Positions 7,088 through 13,932 are shown, numbered from the stretch's first letter. The stretch: DNA of 16,544 nucleotides from SFHK01 sp045538305 (GCA_045538305.1 JAZSRC010000006.1:1-16544); one strand, 5' to 3'. Notes: generated from the sequence alone by a model not told the origin. Translations and numbers: made by a program.

Positions 7088-8050
7088 ATGAAATACGTAA
7101 TCATCGGTTCATCGGGACACCATCATCAGGTGCTTTCCGCCGTGAACGACGGCGCGTGCGGCCGTCCCGCCGCGATTGCCAAAGGTACGCAGGGAGAGGA
7201 TGTTTACCCGCTTGCCGAGTCGTTCGGATGCCCTGTTTATGATTCCTGGCAGGATATGCTTGAAAAAGAAAAGCCGGATATCGCGGTTGTAAACCCTTGG
7301 TACAGGGATAACGCGAAGATTTCCATGGAATGCCTGAAAAAAGGCATTCACGTATACAGCGAAAAGCCGCTTGCTACGGATATGGAAGAGCTTGAAGCGC
7401 TTGAAAAGGTATACAGAGAAAGCGGGAAAGACCTTGGCTGCATGCTGAACTTGAACTGCTGCGCGTGGTACCGCGCGCTTGAGAGCTCTATTCAGAACGG
7501 CGATATCGGCGAGGTACGCCTGATTCACGGCCAGAAGAGCTATCGCATGGGCGTTCGCGGCCAGCATTATCAGAAACGAAGCGATTACGGCGGAACCATA
7601 CCGTGGATTGCCATTCATGCTGTTGATTGGGTGCTGCGCCTGGGCGGCCGGTGCGAATGGGTATGCGCGTCGCATACCTCAAACGCCAACCGCGGCAACG
7701 GGGAAATGGAGGCTTCCTCCGCCGTGCTTCTGCAGCTTGAAAACGGCGTGATTGGCACGGTGGATGCGGATTTTCTGCGCCCGATCGGCTCGGCAAGGCA
7801 TGACGACGATCGCCTGCGCGTAACGGGTACGCGCGGCATGCTGGAAGCCATCGATGGGCATGTTTACCTTGAAAACGAAGAAAAGCGGCGCGAGCTTCCG
7901 CTGCCCGAAGGTATCAATCCGTTTGTCAGATTTATCAATTCCATCGGAACCGATGAGGCAAAGGCGCTTGCAAAGGAAGCGTTTGAGGACAGCAGGATTT
8001 GCCTTCTCGCAAGGAAATCGGCCGATGAGGGCGTGCTTGTGCGCGCATAA
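7088..8050 (+). CDS. Gfo/Idh/MocA-family NAD(P)-dependent oxidoreductase
   Basis: A 320-residue cytoplasmic enzyme of the family that oxidises or reduces sugars and cyclitols. Residues 1-120 form a Rossmann-type domain; the nucleotide loop reads IIGSSGHHHQVL (5-16), not the usual GxGxxG. SEKPLAT at 91-97 carries the conserved EKP lysine (Lys93), and GGTIPWIAIHAVDW (168-181) carries the family's His177/Asp180 active-site pair. The C-terminal half is the expected alpha/beta substrate domain. AGGAGGG 7-8 bases upstream supports ATG 7088. The glycosidase gene follows 83 bases downstream, so the substrate is probably a sugar released by it; that is inference. The exact substrate cannot be told. 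Confidence 0.88.
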   Translation: MKYVIIGSSGHHHQVLSAVNDGACGRPAAIAKGTQGEDVYPLAESFGCPVYDSWQDMLEKEKPDIAVVNPWYRDNAKISMECLKKGIHVYSEKPLATDMEELEALEKVYRESGKDLGCMLNLNCCAWYRALESSIQNGDIGEVRLIHGQKSYRMGVRGQHYQKRSDYGGTIPWIAIHAVDWVLRLGGRCEWVCASHTSNANRGNGEMEASSAVLLQLENGVIGTVDADFLRPIGSARHDDDRLRVTGTRGMLEAIDGHVYLENEEKRRELPLPEGINPFVRFINSIGTDEAKALAKEAFEDSRICLLARKSADEGVLVRA

Positions 8051-8133
8051 AGCTTTTGCGCATCGGCGCGGGAAATCAGCCGTCCGATGCGGGATTATGA
8101 AAAAATCCCCGTCCCTTTGAAAGGAGATATCCT

Positions 8134-9459
8134 ATGCCTAACCCGATTCTTCCCCTCTGGGAGTATATACCCGACGGTGAGCCGCGCGTTTTCGGAAACC
8201 GCGTATACTTGTACGGCTCGCACGACCGCCCTGCGGGACATGATTTTTGCGATTATAAGCTAAAGGTATGGTCGGCGCCTGTTGATAATTTGAACGAATG
8301 GGTATGCCATGGCGATAGCTTCCGCACCAAGGACGGCGGTGAACGACCCGCGGATACGCCGTGGACGCGCACGCAGTGTTTTGCGCCGGACGTAGTGGAA
8401 AAGGACGGGAAATACTATCTGTACGCCTATATCGTGGGTTCTAAGGGCGCAATCGGCGTGTCTGATCATCCGGAAGGACCGTTTTCGCTGTATTCCCAGT
8501 ACCTGTACGGTGAAAATGATACCGTGGGCGACGGCGGAATATTCAACGACGCCGGCGTATTGGTGGACGACGACGGACGAGTATACGTATACTACGGCTT
8601 TGAAGGCTCGCATATGAACGAACTGGATGGCGATATGAAAACCGTTGTGAGCGGCAGCTATAGACGGCGTGTAGTGGATGATCGGGCAGAGGTTCCTCTG
8701 GATGAGCGATTCTTTGAGGCGAGTTCGCCCAGAAAAATCGGCGATACCTATTACTTGATCTATTCGCCCCGGAGAACCAGCCGTCTGGCCTATGCCACGG
8801 CTTCCTCGCCTGCGGGCCCGTTTACCTATCGCGGCTATATTGTCGATAACGGTGTAGACTATCCCGGCGGCAATAATCACGGCTCAGTAATGTGCATAAA
8901 CGGACAGTGGTATGTATTCTATCATCGCATGACCAACAATACCATTATGTCCCGCCGTGCCTGCGTGGAGAAAATCGAAATCCTCCCCGACGGCAGCATT
9001 CCGCCTGTGGAAATGACGTCTCTTGGATTTGAGGAATCGCTGAATCCCTATAAAATCACCCCGGCGGATATCGCCTGCGTGTTGAAGGGCGGCTGCTTTG
9101 TTATCGAAAAGGACGTTTTTGACCGATGTATTACCAGAATCGTCAGCGGCGCGGTGATGGGCTATAAGTATTTTGACTTTGGCGATGATTACACCGGAGA
9201 TTCCCTGACGCTGGCCTTTGATATCGGCGGAATGGGCACCAATTGCATTGTGCGTATACTTCTGGACGGCGAAAACGGCGAGGAGATCGGCATAATGAAC
9301 ATCGGTACGCATGACGGTGTGTATAAGGCAAAAGTCAAAAACATTACCGGCCGCCACAGCATTTTTTTCAAGTGTGAGCATACCGTTCAAGGCTGGATGG
9401 GAGACTATTTCAAGGATAAACCGCTTTTTGAGCTTAAGAACTTTGTATTCATGAAATAA
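8134..9459 (+). CDS. Glycoside hydrolase family 43 protein with C-terminal CBM6-like domain
   Basis: A 441-residue five-bladed beta-propeller glycosidase of the GH43 clan, a family that cleaves alpha-L-arabinofuranosides or beta-D-xylosides. The three expected acids are Asp14 (YIPDGEPRVFG, general base), Asp139 (FNDAGVLVDDDG, pKa modulator) and Glu195 (FFEASSPRKIG, general acid). Residues from about 310 to 441 resemble a CBM6-type jelly roll (YFDFGDDY...NFVFMK). There is no signal peptide, so it acts in the cytoplasm on imported oligosaccharides. AAAGGAGATATCCT precedes ATG 8134. A terminator follows 18 bases after the stop. Arabinosidase versus xylosidase specificity is not decided by these motifs. 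Confidence 0.9.
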   Translation: MPNPILPLWEYIPDGEPRVFGNRVYLYGSHDRPAGHDFCDYKLKVWSAPVDNLNEWVCHGDSFRTKDGGERPADTPWTRTQCFAPDVVEKDGKYYLYAYIVGSKGAIGVSDHPEGPFSLYSQYLYGENDTVGDGGIFNDAGVLVDDDGRVYVYYGFEGSHMNELDGDMKTVVSGSYRRRVVDDRAEVPLDERFFEASSPRKIGDTYYLIYSPRRTSRLAYATASSPAGPFTYRGYIVDNGVDYPGGNNHGSVMCINGQWYVFYHRMTNNTIMSRRACVEKIEILPDGSIPPVEMTSLGFEESLNPYKITPADIACVLKGGCFVIEKDVFDRCITRIVSGAVMGYKYFDFGDDYTGDSLTLAFDIGGMGTNCIVRILLDGENGEEIGIMNIGTHDGVYKAKVKNITGRHSIFFKCEHTVQGWMGDYFKDKPLFELKNFVFMK

Positions 9460-9476
9460 AGTCCCTGCAATAAAGG

Positions 9477-9519
9477 AAGCCGCGCAGGATTTGAACCTGC
9501 GCGGCTTTGTCTGTGTTTT
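9477..9519. terminator. Bidirectional terminator between the GH43 gene and the crp/fnr gene
   Basis: A perfect 12-bp stem (arms 9477-9488 and 9496-9507) with a 7-base loop lies between two converging genes. On the plus strand it is followed by TTTGTCTGTGTTTT; on the minus strand by TTCCTTTATT. It can end both transcripts. On the minus strand the loop reads TTCAAAT, as in a tRNA T-loop (see findings). Confidence 0.75.
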
Positions 9520-9526
9520 GGCGGTG

Positions 9527-10195
9527 TTATTCTCTTTCCAACAGTACAAAATGATTTTTGCGGCTTTCGATTACGCCTTCTTTTACCATGCGGCTGATTT
9601 CCGCCGACAGGCCGCTTCTTTCCACCTCCAGATAATCGGCAAGCTCTTGACGGTTGAAGGGAATGTCGAATTCGCGGGATTTATTCTTTTTGGCCTCCAG
9701 CGAAAGGTATGAAAGCAGCTTGGCCCGTGTGGAGCGCTTTCCGGTGACCTCGATTCGCTGATGGAAGCGTATGTTTTTTGTGGCGAGATCCTTCATGAGG
9801 TTGAATATCATCTGCTGATGAAAATTGCAGGCGTTGGAACAGGAGTACATAATCCTGCGGCAGTCGATCATCATGATTTCGCTTTTTTCGCTGGCGATGA
9901 TGTCTACAGGGATGGATGGAACCTCCGCGCAGGCGAATGCCTCTGCAAACAGCTCCGACGGCTCTGCGTCGGAAACGATGGATCGGTTGCCAAGATAGTC
10001 GTCGGTGATAATCTGTACCGAACCTGACAAAACAATGCCCAGGTTCCGTACCGGATCGCCCTCATAGAACACGGCTTCCTTCTTTTGAAAGTCGATCACT
10101 CTGGCGCCCAGGCAGGAAAGCAGGGCGCTCAAATCGTGGTCGTCTATGCTTTTGAACAAGGCACACTTTTTCAGTGTATCAAAATATTTTTGCAT
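9527..10195 (-). CDS. Crp/Fnr-family transcriptional regulator
   Basis: A 222-residue regulator. Residues about 10-130 form the cyclic-nucleotide-binding-type beta roll (FYEGDPVRNLGIVLSGSVQI), followed by a long dimer helix and a winged helix-turn-helix at about 155-220 (FNRQELADYLEVERSGLSAEISRM). Cysteines are at 11, 28, 89, 112, 119 and 123; the cluster CSNACNFHQ (119-127) is a feature I recall from Clostridial members of this family. They could ligate an Fe-S cluster or haem or act as thiols, but the pattern is not the E. coli FNR one. AGAGG precedes the ATG at 10195 on the minus strand. It is divergent from the lactate dehydrogenase gene, with a perfect palindrome between them, so control of that neighbour and of itself is likely. 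The effector is unknown. Confidence 0.88.
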   Translation of the reverse strand: MQKYFDTLKKCALFKSIDDHDLSALLSCLGARVIDFQKKEAVFYEGDPVRNLGIVLSGSVQIITDDYLGNRSIVSDAEPSELFAEAFACAEVPSIPVDIIASEKSEIMMIDCRRIMYSCSNACNFHQQMIFNLMKDLATKNIRFHQRIEVTGKRSTRAKLLSYLSLEAKKNKSREFDIPFNRQELADYLEVERSGLSAEISRMVKEGVIESRKNHFVLLERE

Positions 10196-10210
10196 AAGTC
10201 ATCCTCTTCT

Positions 10211-10224
10211 GTTGAAATTTCAAC
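10211..10224. promoter_or_regulatory. Perfect 14-bp palindrome, candidate Crp/Fnr operator
   Basis: GTTGAAATTTCAAC is self-complementary (GTTGA, 4 bases, TCAAC). Its centre is 41.5 bases before the start predicted from TATAAT 10247-10252. It is 15 bases upstream of the regulator's own ATG, so it would also sit in that gene's leader and could repress it. Confidence 0.6.
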
Positions 10225-10239
10225 GGAATTATCGACAGC

Positions 10240-10245
10240 ATTATA
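10240..10245 (-). promoter_or_regulatory. Possible -10 element of the crp/fnr gene
   Basis: On the minus strand TATAAT reads at 10245-10240, 45 bases ahead of the regulator's ATG. The matching -35 position (TGCTTC) is poor. The palindrome would lie just downstream of its start point, a typical autorepression position. Confidence 0.35.
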
Positions 10246-10246
10246 C

Positions 10247-10252
10247 TATAAT
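10247..10252 (+). promoter_or_regulatory. -10 element of the D-lactate dehydrogenase operon
   Basis: TATAAT at 10247-10252 has no recognisable -35 box at 17 bases (CGGAAT instead), as expected for an activator-dependent promoter. Start of transcription is predicted near 10259. Confidence 0.5.
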
Positions 10253-10267
10253 ATGCGTGTTAGAAGC

Positions 10268-10274
10268 AAGGGGG
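10268..10274 (+). promoter_or_regulatory. Ribosome binding site of the D-lactate dehydrogenase gene
   Basis: AAGGGGG is 8 bases before ATG 10283 but only 2 before ATG 10277, so the later ATG is preferred. Confidence 0.6.
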
Positions 10275-10282
10275 CAATGATA

Positions 10283-11317
10283 ATGAGAATTGCATTTTTT
10301 GATACAAAGCCTTACGACAAACCGTCGTTTGATAAGTTTGGAAAAGAAAAGAATATAGAAATCAAATACTTCGACACGAAGCTTAGCGAGGATACCGCAG
10401 AGCTTGCCAATGGTTTTGACGGCGTATGCGTATTTGTGAACGATACGGTAAATGATAAAGTCATCGATAAGCTTGCCGATATGGGTGTAAAGCTGATTGC
10501 GCTCAGATGCGCGGGCTTCAATAATGTCGATATGAAATATGCCTTTGGAAAAATTCATGTGCTTCACGTTCCGGCATATTCGCCCTATGCGGTGGCTGAG
10601 CATACCATGGCGCTTTTGCTTACATCGATCAGGCGCATTCATAAGGCGTATATCCGTACAAGAGACTTTAACTTCAGCCTGAACGGAATGATGGGCTTTG
10701 ATCTTCACGGAAAAACCGTAGGCGTCATCGGAACGGGCCGCATCGGGCGGGCGTTTGTAAATATCTGCCGCGGATTTGGAATGAAGGTGCTGGCGTACGA
10801 TAAATACCATTCTGAGGGATTTGAGGACGGCGATACCGTAAGATATGCAGAATTGGACGAGCTTTTTAGGGAAAGTGATATCATATCGCTTCACTGTCCG
10901 CTCAACGAGGAGACCTATCACATCGTAAACAGTGAATCGCTTGAAAAATGCAAACGCGGCGTAGTGATTCTCAACACATCCCGCGGCGCGCTTGTGGACG
11001 CAGAAGCGCTTTTGAACGGCATCAAAAGTCGGAAGGTCGGCGCGGCATGTCTGGATGTGTATGAAGAGGAGAGTGATCTGTTCTTTGAAGATTTCTCCGG
11101 TCACATTCTGGAGGACGATACGCTGGCAAGGCTGATATCGATGCCCAATGTAATCGTTACAAGCCATCAGGCTTTCTTGACCGAGGAGGCGCTTTCCAAT
11201 ATCGCGCAAACGACGATTCAGAACATTCAGGATATGCTGATAAAAGGCGAGTGCGCAAACGAACTTTGCTTCTGCGGCGGAAACACGGAAAGCTGCAAAA
11301 ACGGAAAATGCTTTTAA
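10283..11317 (+). CDS. ldhA: D-lactate dehydrogenase (D-2-hydroxyacid dehydrogenase) with cysteine-rich tail
   Basis: A 344-residue NAD-dependent enzyme that reduces pyruvate to D-lactate and re-oxidises NADH. Family marks are RCAGFNNVD (75-83), VPAYSPYAVAEHTMALLL (96-113), the NAD loop GTGRIG (150-155) followed by Asp173 selecting NAD, Arg234 in TSRGALVD, the acid run at 261-263 and catalytic His295 in SHQAF. The last 21 residues are unusual: ECANELCFCGGNTE then SCKNGKCF, with Cys at 324, 329, 331, 338 and 343. Other D-lactate dehydrogenases that I know end near residue 330 without this tail. The 10283 start gives the standard MRIAFFDTKPYD N-terminus; the frame is open further upstream into the promoter, which rules out earlier starts. 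The 4Fe-4S gene follows 15 bases later. Confidence 0.9.
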   Translation: MRIAFFDTKPYDKPSFDKFGKEKNIEIKYFDTKLSEDTAELANGFDGVCVFVNDTVNDKVIDKLADMGVKLIALRCAGFNNVDMKYAFGKIHVLHVPAYSPYAVAEHTMALLLTSIRRIHKAYIRTRDFNFSLNGMMGFDLHGKTVGVIGTGRIGRAFVNICRGFGMKVLAYDKYHSEGFEDGDTVRYAELDELFRESDIISLHCPLNEETYHIVNSESLEKCKRGVVILNTSRGALVDAEALLNGIKSRKVGAACLDVYEEESDLFFEDFSGHILEDDTLARLISMPNVIVTSHQAFLTEEALSNIAQTTIQNIQDMLIKGECANELCFCGGNTESCKNGKCF

Positions 11318-11322
11318 ATGCC

Positions 11323-11327
11323 GGAGG
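11323..11327 (+). promoter_or_regulatory. Ribosome binding site of the 4Fe-4S protein gene
   Basis: GGAGG is 5 bases before ATG 11333. The in-frame ATG at 11318 lies upstream of this site and has no site of its own. Confidence 0.7.
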
Positions 11328-11332
11328 TTTTT

Positions 11333-12031
11333 ATGAAAAGAAGAATCATTACAATCGATCGGGACGCTTGCAACGGCTGCGGCGCATGCGCAAACGCATG
11401 CCATGAGGGTGCGATTGAAATGGTTGACGGAAAGGCGACGTTAACCAGAGAAGACTATTGCGACGGTCTGGGCGACTGCCTTCCTGCCTGCCCGGTTAAC
11501 GCCATTTCGTTTGAAGAACGGGAAGCGCCCGCTTACAATGAAGAAGCGGTATTACGCGCAAAAATGGCAAAGGGTGAGATGCATGTGGGTTGTCCCGGAA
11601 GCCGAATAATGAGCATGAACCGCTCTCGTCCGACGTCCAAAGCTCTTGACTATGCGAAAGCGCCCGTCAGTCAGCTTTCGCAGTGGCCTTGCCAGATCAA
11701 GCTCGTACCCATTCGCGCTCCGTATTTCGATGGAGCCAGCCTGCTGATTGCTGCGGACTGCACCGCCTATGCATATGGAAATTTCCACAACGAATTCATT
11801 CGCAACCGCGTTACGCTGATCGGCTGCCCGAAGCTGGATGATATTGATTATGCCGAAAAGCTGACGGCGATTATCCGCGAAAATGATATACAGTCTGTAA
11901 CCGTGGTGCGCATGGAGGTTCCCTGCTGCGGCGGCTTGGAATATGCGGTAAAGCGTGCGCTTCGCGACAGCGGAAAGTTTATTCCGTGGCGCGTGGTCAC
12001 TATTACGGTAGACGGACAGATTCTGGAATAA
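11333..12031 (+). CDS. 4Fe-4S ferredoxin-domain protein
   Basis: A 232-residue soluble iron-sulfur protein. The N-terminal domain has a full cluster motif CNGCGACANAC (Cys13, 16, 19, 23) and a second motif CDGLGDCLPACP (Cys43, 49, 53), in which Gly46 takes the place of the usual second cysteine. The remaining 160 residues carry Cys87 (VGCPGS), Cys120, Cys143, Cys165 (IGCPK) and Cys198-Cys199 (VPCCGG), suggesting another metal or redox site. From memory, related proteins accompany hybrid-cluster protein or flavodiiron genes in Clostridia, pointing to electron transfer in oxidative or nitrosative stress; the true partner is not known. It is cotranscribed with the dehydrogenase by spacing and orientation, and precedes the flavodiiron gene. 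Confidence 0.85.
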   Translation: MKRRIITIDRDACNGCGACANACHEGAIEMVDGKATLTREDYCDGLGDCLPACPVNAISFEEREAPAYNEEAVLRAKMAKGEMHVGCPGSRIMSMNRSRPTSKALDYAKAPVSQLSQWPCQIKLVPIRAPYFDGASLLIAADCTAYAYGNFHNEFIRNRVTLIGCPKLDDIDYAEKLTAIIRENDIQSVTVVRMEVPCCGGLEYAVKRALRDSGKFIPWRVVTITVDGQILE

Positions 12032-12056
12032 ATTGCTTTTCCAATCCGAACTTTTG

Positions 12057-12065
12057 TGGTATAAT
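12057..12065 (+). promoter_or_regulatory. Extended -10 promoter of the flavodiiron gene
   Basis: TGGTATAAT is an extended -10 element ending 30 bases before ATG 12096; the -35 position (TTTTCC) is weak. The flavodiiron gene can therefore be transcribed apart from the upstream genes. A partial dyad ATTG, 6 bases, CAAT (12032-12045) lies just upstream. Confidence 0.55.
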
Positions 12066-12083
12066 AAACCGCTATCTGTATTT

Positions 12084-12088
12084 GGAGG
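12084..12088 (+). promoter_or_regulatory. Ribosome binding site of the flavodiiron gene
   Basis: GGAGG 7 bases before ATG 12096 selects this start over an upstream in-frame alternative that overlaps the -10 element. Confidence 0.75.
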
Positions 12089-12095
12089 TATTGAT

Positions 12096-13886
12096 ATGAA
12101 GATCACCAACGATATTCTGTATGTCGGCGTAAACGATCATAACGTGGACCTGTTTGAAGGCCAGTATGCGGTGCCAAACGGTATTTCCTATAATTCCTAT
12201 ATCATTATTGATGAAAAAATTGCCGTCATGGACACGGTAGACCAGAACTTTACCCATGAGTGGCTTGATAATATTCAAAACGCGCTGGGCGACAGAAAAC
12301 CGGATTACCTTGTGATTCAGCACATGGAGCCCGATCACTCTGCCAATATCGTAAACTTTATCAAAGCGTATCCGGATGCAACGGTTGTTTCGTCTGCAAA
12401 GGCTTTCCAGATGATGAACAATTTCTTCGGAACCGATTTTGAGGAGAGACGCATCGTTGTCGGCGGCGGTGATAGGCTGTCGCTCGGCAAACACACCCTT
12501 ACATTTGTTACCGCGCCTATGGTGCATTGGCCGGAGGTTATCGTTACCTACGACAGCCTTGATAAGGTACTTTTTTCCGCAGACGGCTTCGGAAAATTCG
12601 GCGCGCTGGATGTTGAAGAAGACTGGACCGATGAAGCCAGGCGCTACTATATCGGCATTGTAGGAAAATACGGCGTACAGGTTCAGAATCTTTTGAAAAA
12701 GGCCGCTTCGCTTGATATTAATATGATTTGCCCGCTGCACGGACCGGTTCTTAAGGAAAATCTCGGTTATTACATTGGCAAATACGATACCTGGTCCAGC
12801 TATCAGCCGGAAGAAGAGGGCATTGTTATCGCGTATACCTCCGTATATGGCAATACTAAAAAGGCTGTAAAGCTTTTGGAGGAGGAACTGAAGGTAAAAG
12901 GCTGCCCCCGCGTGGTGGTATACGATCTGGCCAGGTGCGATATGGCTGCCGCCGTACAGGACGCGTTCCGTTACCCGAAGCTTGTGCTCGCAACCACTAC
13001 CTACAACGCGGATATCTTCCCGTTCATGCGTGAGTTTATCAACCACCTCACAGAGCGCAATTTCTCCAGCCGCACCGTTGCGTTTATTGAAAACGGAAGC
13101 TGGGCGCCGCTTGCTGCCAAGGTTATGAACGGTATGCTCGAAAAAAGCAAAAATCTCACCTTTACCGAAACGACCGTGCGCATCCTGTCAGCCCTGAATT
13201 CGGAAAGCCTCGCGCAGCTGTCTAAGCTTTCCGATGAGCTTTGCCGCGATTATCTCGCCAAGCAGGACGCTACCGCCAATAAAAATGATCTAACCGCGCT
13301 TTTCAATATCGGCTATGGTCTTTATGTGGTAACGTCCAGCGATGGGAAAAAGGATAATGGCTTGATTGTTAATACAGTAACGCAGGTTACCAATACGCCC
13401 AACCGCCTTGCGGTAACAATCAATAAAAGCAACTATTCTCACCATGTCATCCGACAGACCGGTATTATGAATATCAACTGTCTGTCCGTGGAGGCGCCCT
13501 TTGCGGTGTTTGAACAGTTCGGATTCAAGAGCGGCAGAAATGTGGACAAATTTGAAAACTGCACACCGCTCCGGTCGGACAACGGCCTTGTGTTCCTGCC
13601 AAGGTATATCAATTCGTTCCTGTCGCTCAAGGTGGAACAGTATGTCGATCTGGATACCCACGGCATGTTCATCTGCGCAGTCACCGAAGCCCGCGTGATC
13701 TCCGATCGCGAAACCATGACCTACACTTACTATCAGAATAACGTAAAGCCCAAGCCCCAGACCGAAGGCAAGAAGGGTTATGTCTGTAAGGTGTGCGGCT
13801 ATGTATATGAGGGCGACACGCTTCCTGACGATATCGTGTGTCCGCTCTGTAAACATGGCGCAGTAGACTTTGAGCCGCTGAAATAG
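12096..13886 (+). CDS. fprA: Flavodiiron protein fused to flavin reductase and rubredoxin domains
   Basis: A 596-residue cytoplasmic O2/NO reductase. Residues 1-245 are the metallo-beta-lactamase-like diiron domain with ligands His76, Glu78, Asp80 and His81 (HMEPDH), His144 (VHWPE), Asp163 (SADGFG) and His215 (LHGP). Residues 246-395 are a flavodoxin domain with the FMN loop TSVYGNT (248-254). Residues about 400-548 are a flavin-reductase-like FMN-binding split barrel (LFNIGYGLYVVTS). Residues 561-596 are rubredoxin, with Cys564, Cys567, Cys582 and Cys585. In Moorella the last two domains form a separate protein, Hrb, that passes electrons from NADH to FprA; here all parts are on one chain, so the protein may be self-sufficient from NAD(P)H. 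It follows the 4Fe-4S gene but has its own promoter and ends at a strong terminator. Confidence 0.94.
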   Translation: MKITNDILYVGVNDHNVDLFEGQYAVPNGISYNSYIIIDEKIAVMDTVDQNFTHEWLDNIQNALGDRKPDYLVIQHMEPDHSANIVNFIKAYPDATVVSSAKAFQMMNNFFGTDFEERRIVVGGGDRLSLGKHTLTFVTAPMVHWPEVIVTYDSLDKVLFSADGFGKFGALDVEEDWTDEARRYYIGIVGKYGVQVQNLLKKAASLDINMICPLHGPVLKENLGYYIGKYDTWSSYQPEEEGIVIAYTSVYGNTKKAVKLLEEELKVKGCPRVVVYDLARCDMAAAVQDAFRYPKLVLATTTYNADIFPFMREFINHLTERNFSSRTVAFIENGSWAPLAAKVMNGMLEKSKNLTFTETTVRILSALNSESLAQLSKLSDELCRDYLAKQDATANKNDLTALFNIGYGLYVVTSSDGKKDNGLIVNTVTQVTNTPNRLAVTINKSNYSHHVIRQTGIMNINCLSVEAPFAVFEQFGFKSGRNVDKFENCTPLRSDNGLVFLPRYINSFLSLKVEQYVDLDTHGMFICAVTEARVISDRETMTYTYYQNNVKPKPQTEGKKGYVCKVCGYVYEGDTLPDDIVCPLCKHGAVDFEPLK

Positions 13887-13932
13887 TATCAATGACGGCG
13901 AAAAAGTCAGACATAAGAGAACGCAATAAAAT

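Noticed and set aside
9477..9507. A tRNA 3' end or phage/integrative-element attachment site
   Set aside because: Only the T-arm-like hairpin is present; there are no D- or anticodon arms, no CCA and no integrase nearby. Its place between converging genes fits a terminator.
10241..11404. A 387-codon minus-strand open frame opposite the lactate dehydrogenase gene
   Set aside because: It runs across two well-identified plus-strand genes and has no motif of its own.
12072..13046. A 324-codon minus-strand open frame opposite the flavodiiron gene
   Set aside because: It is an antisense shadow of a strongly conserved coding sequence and lacks any recognisable domain.
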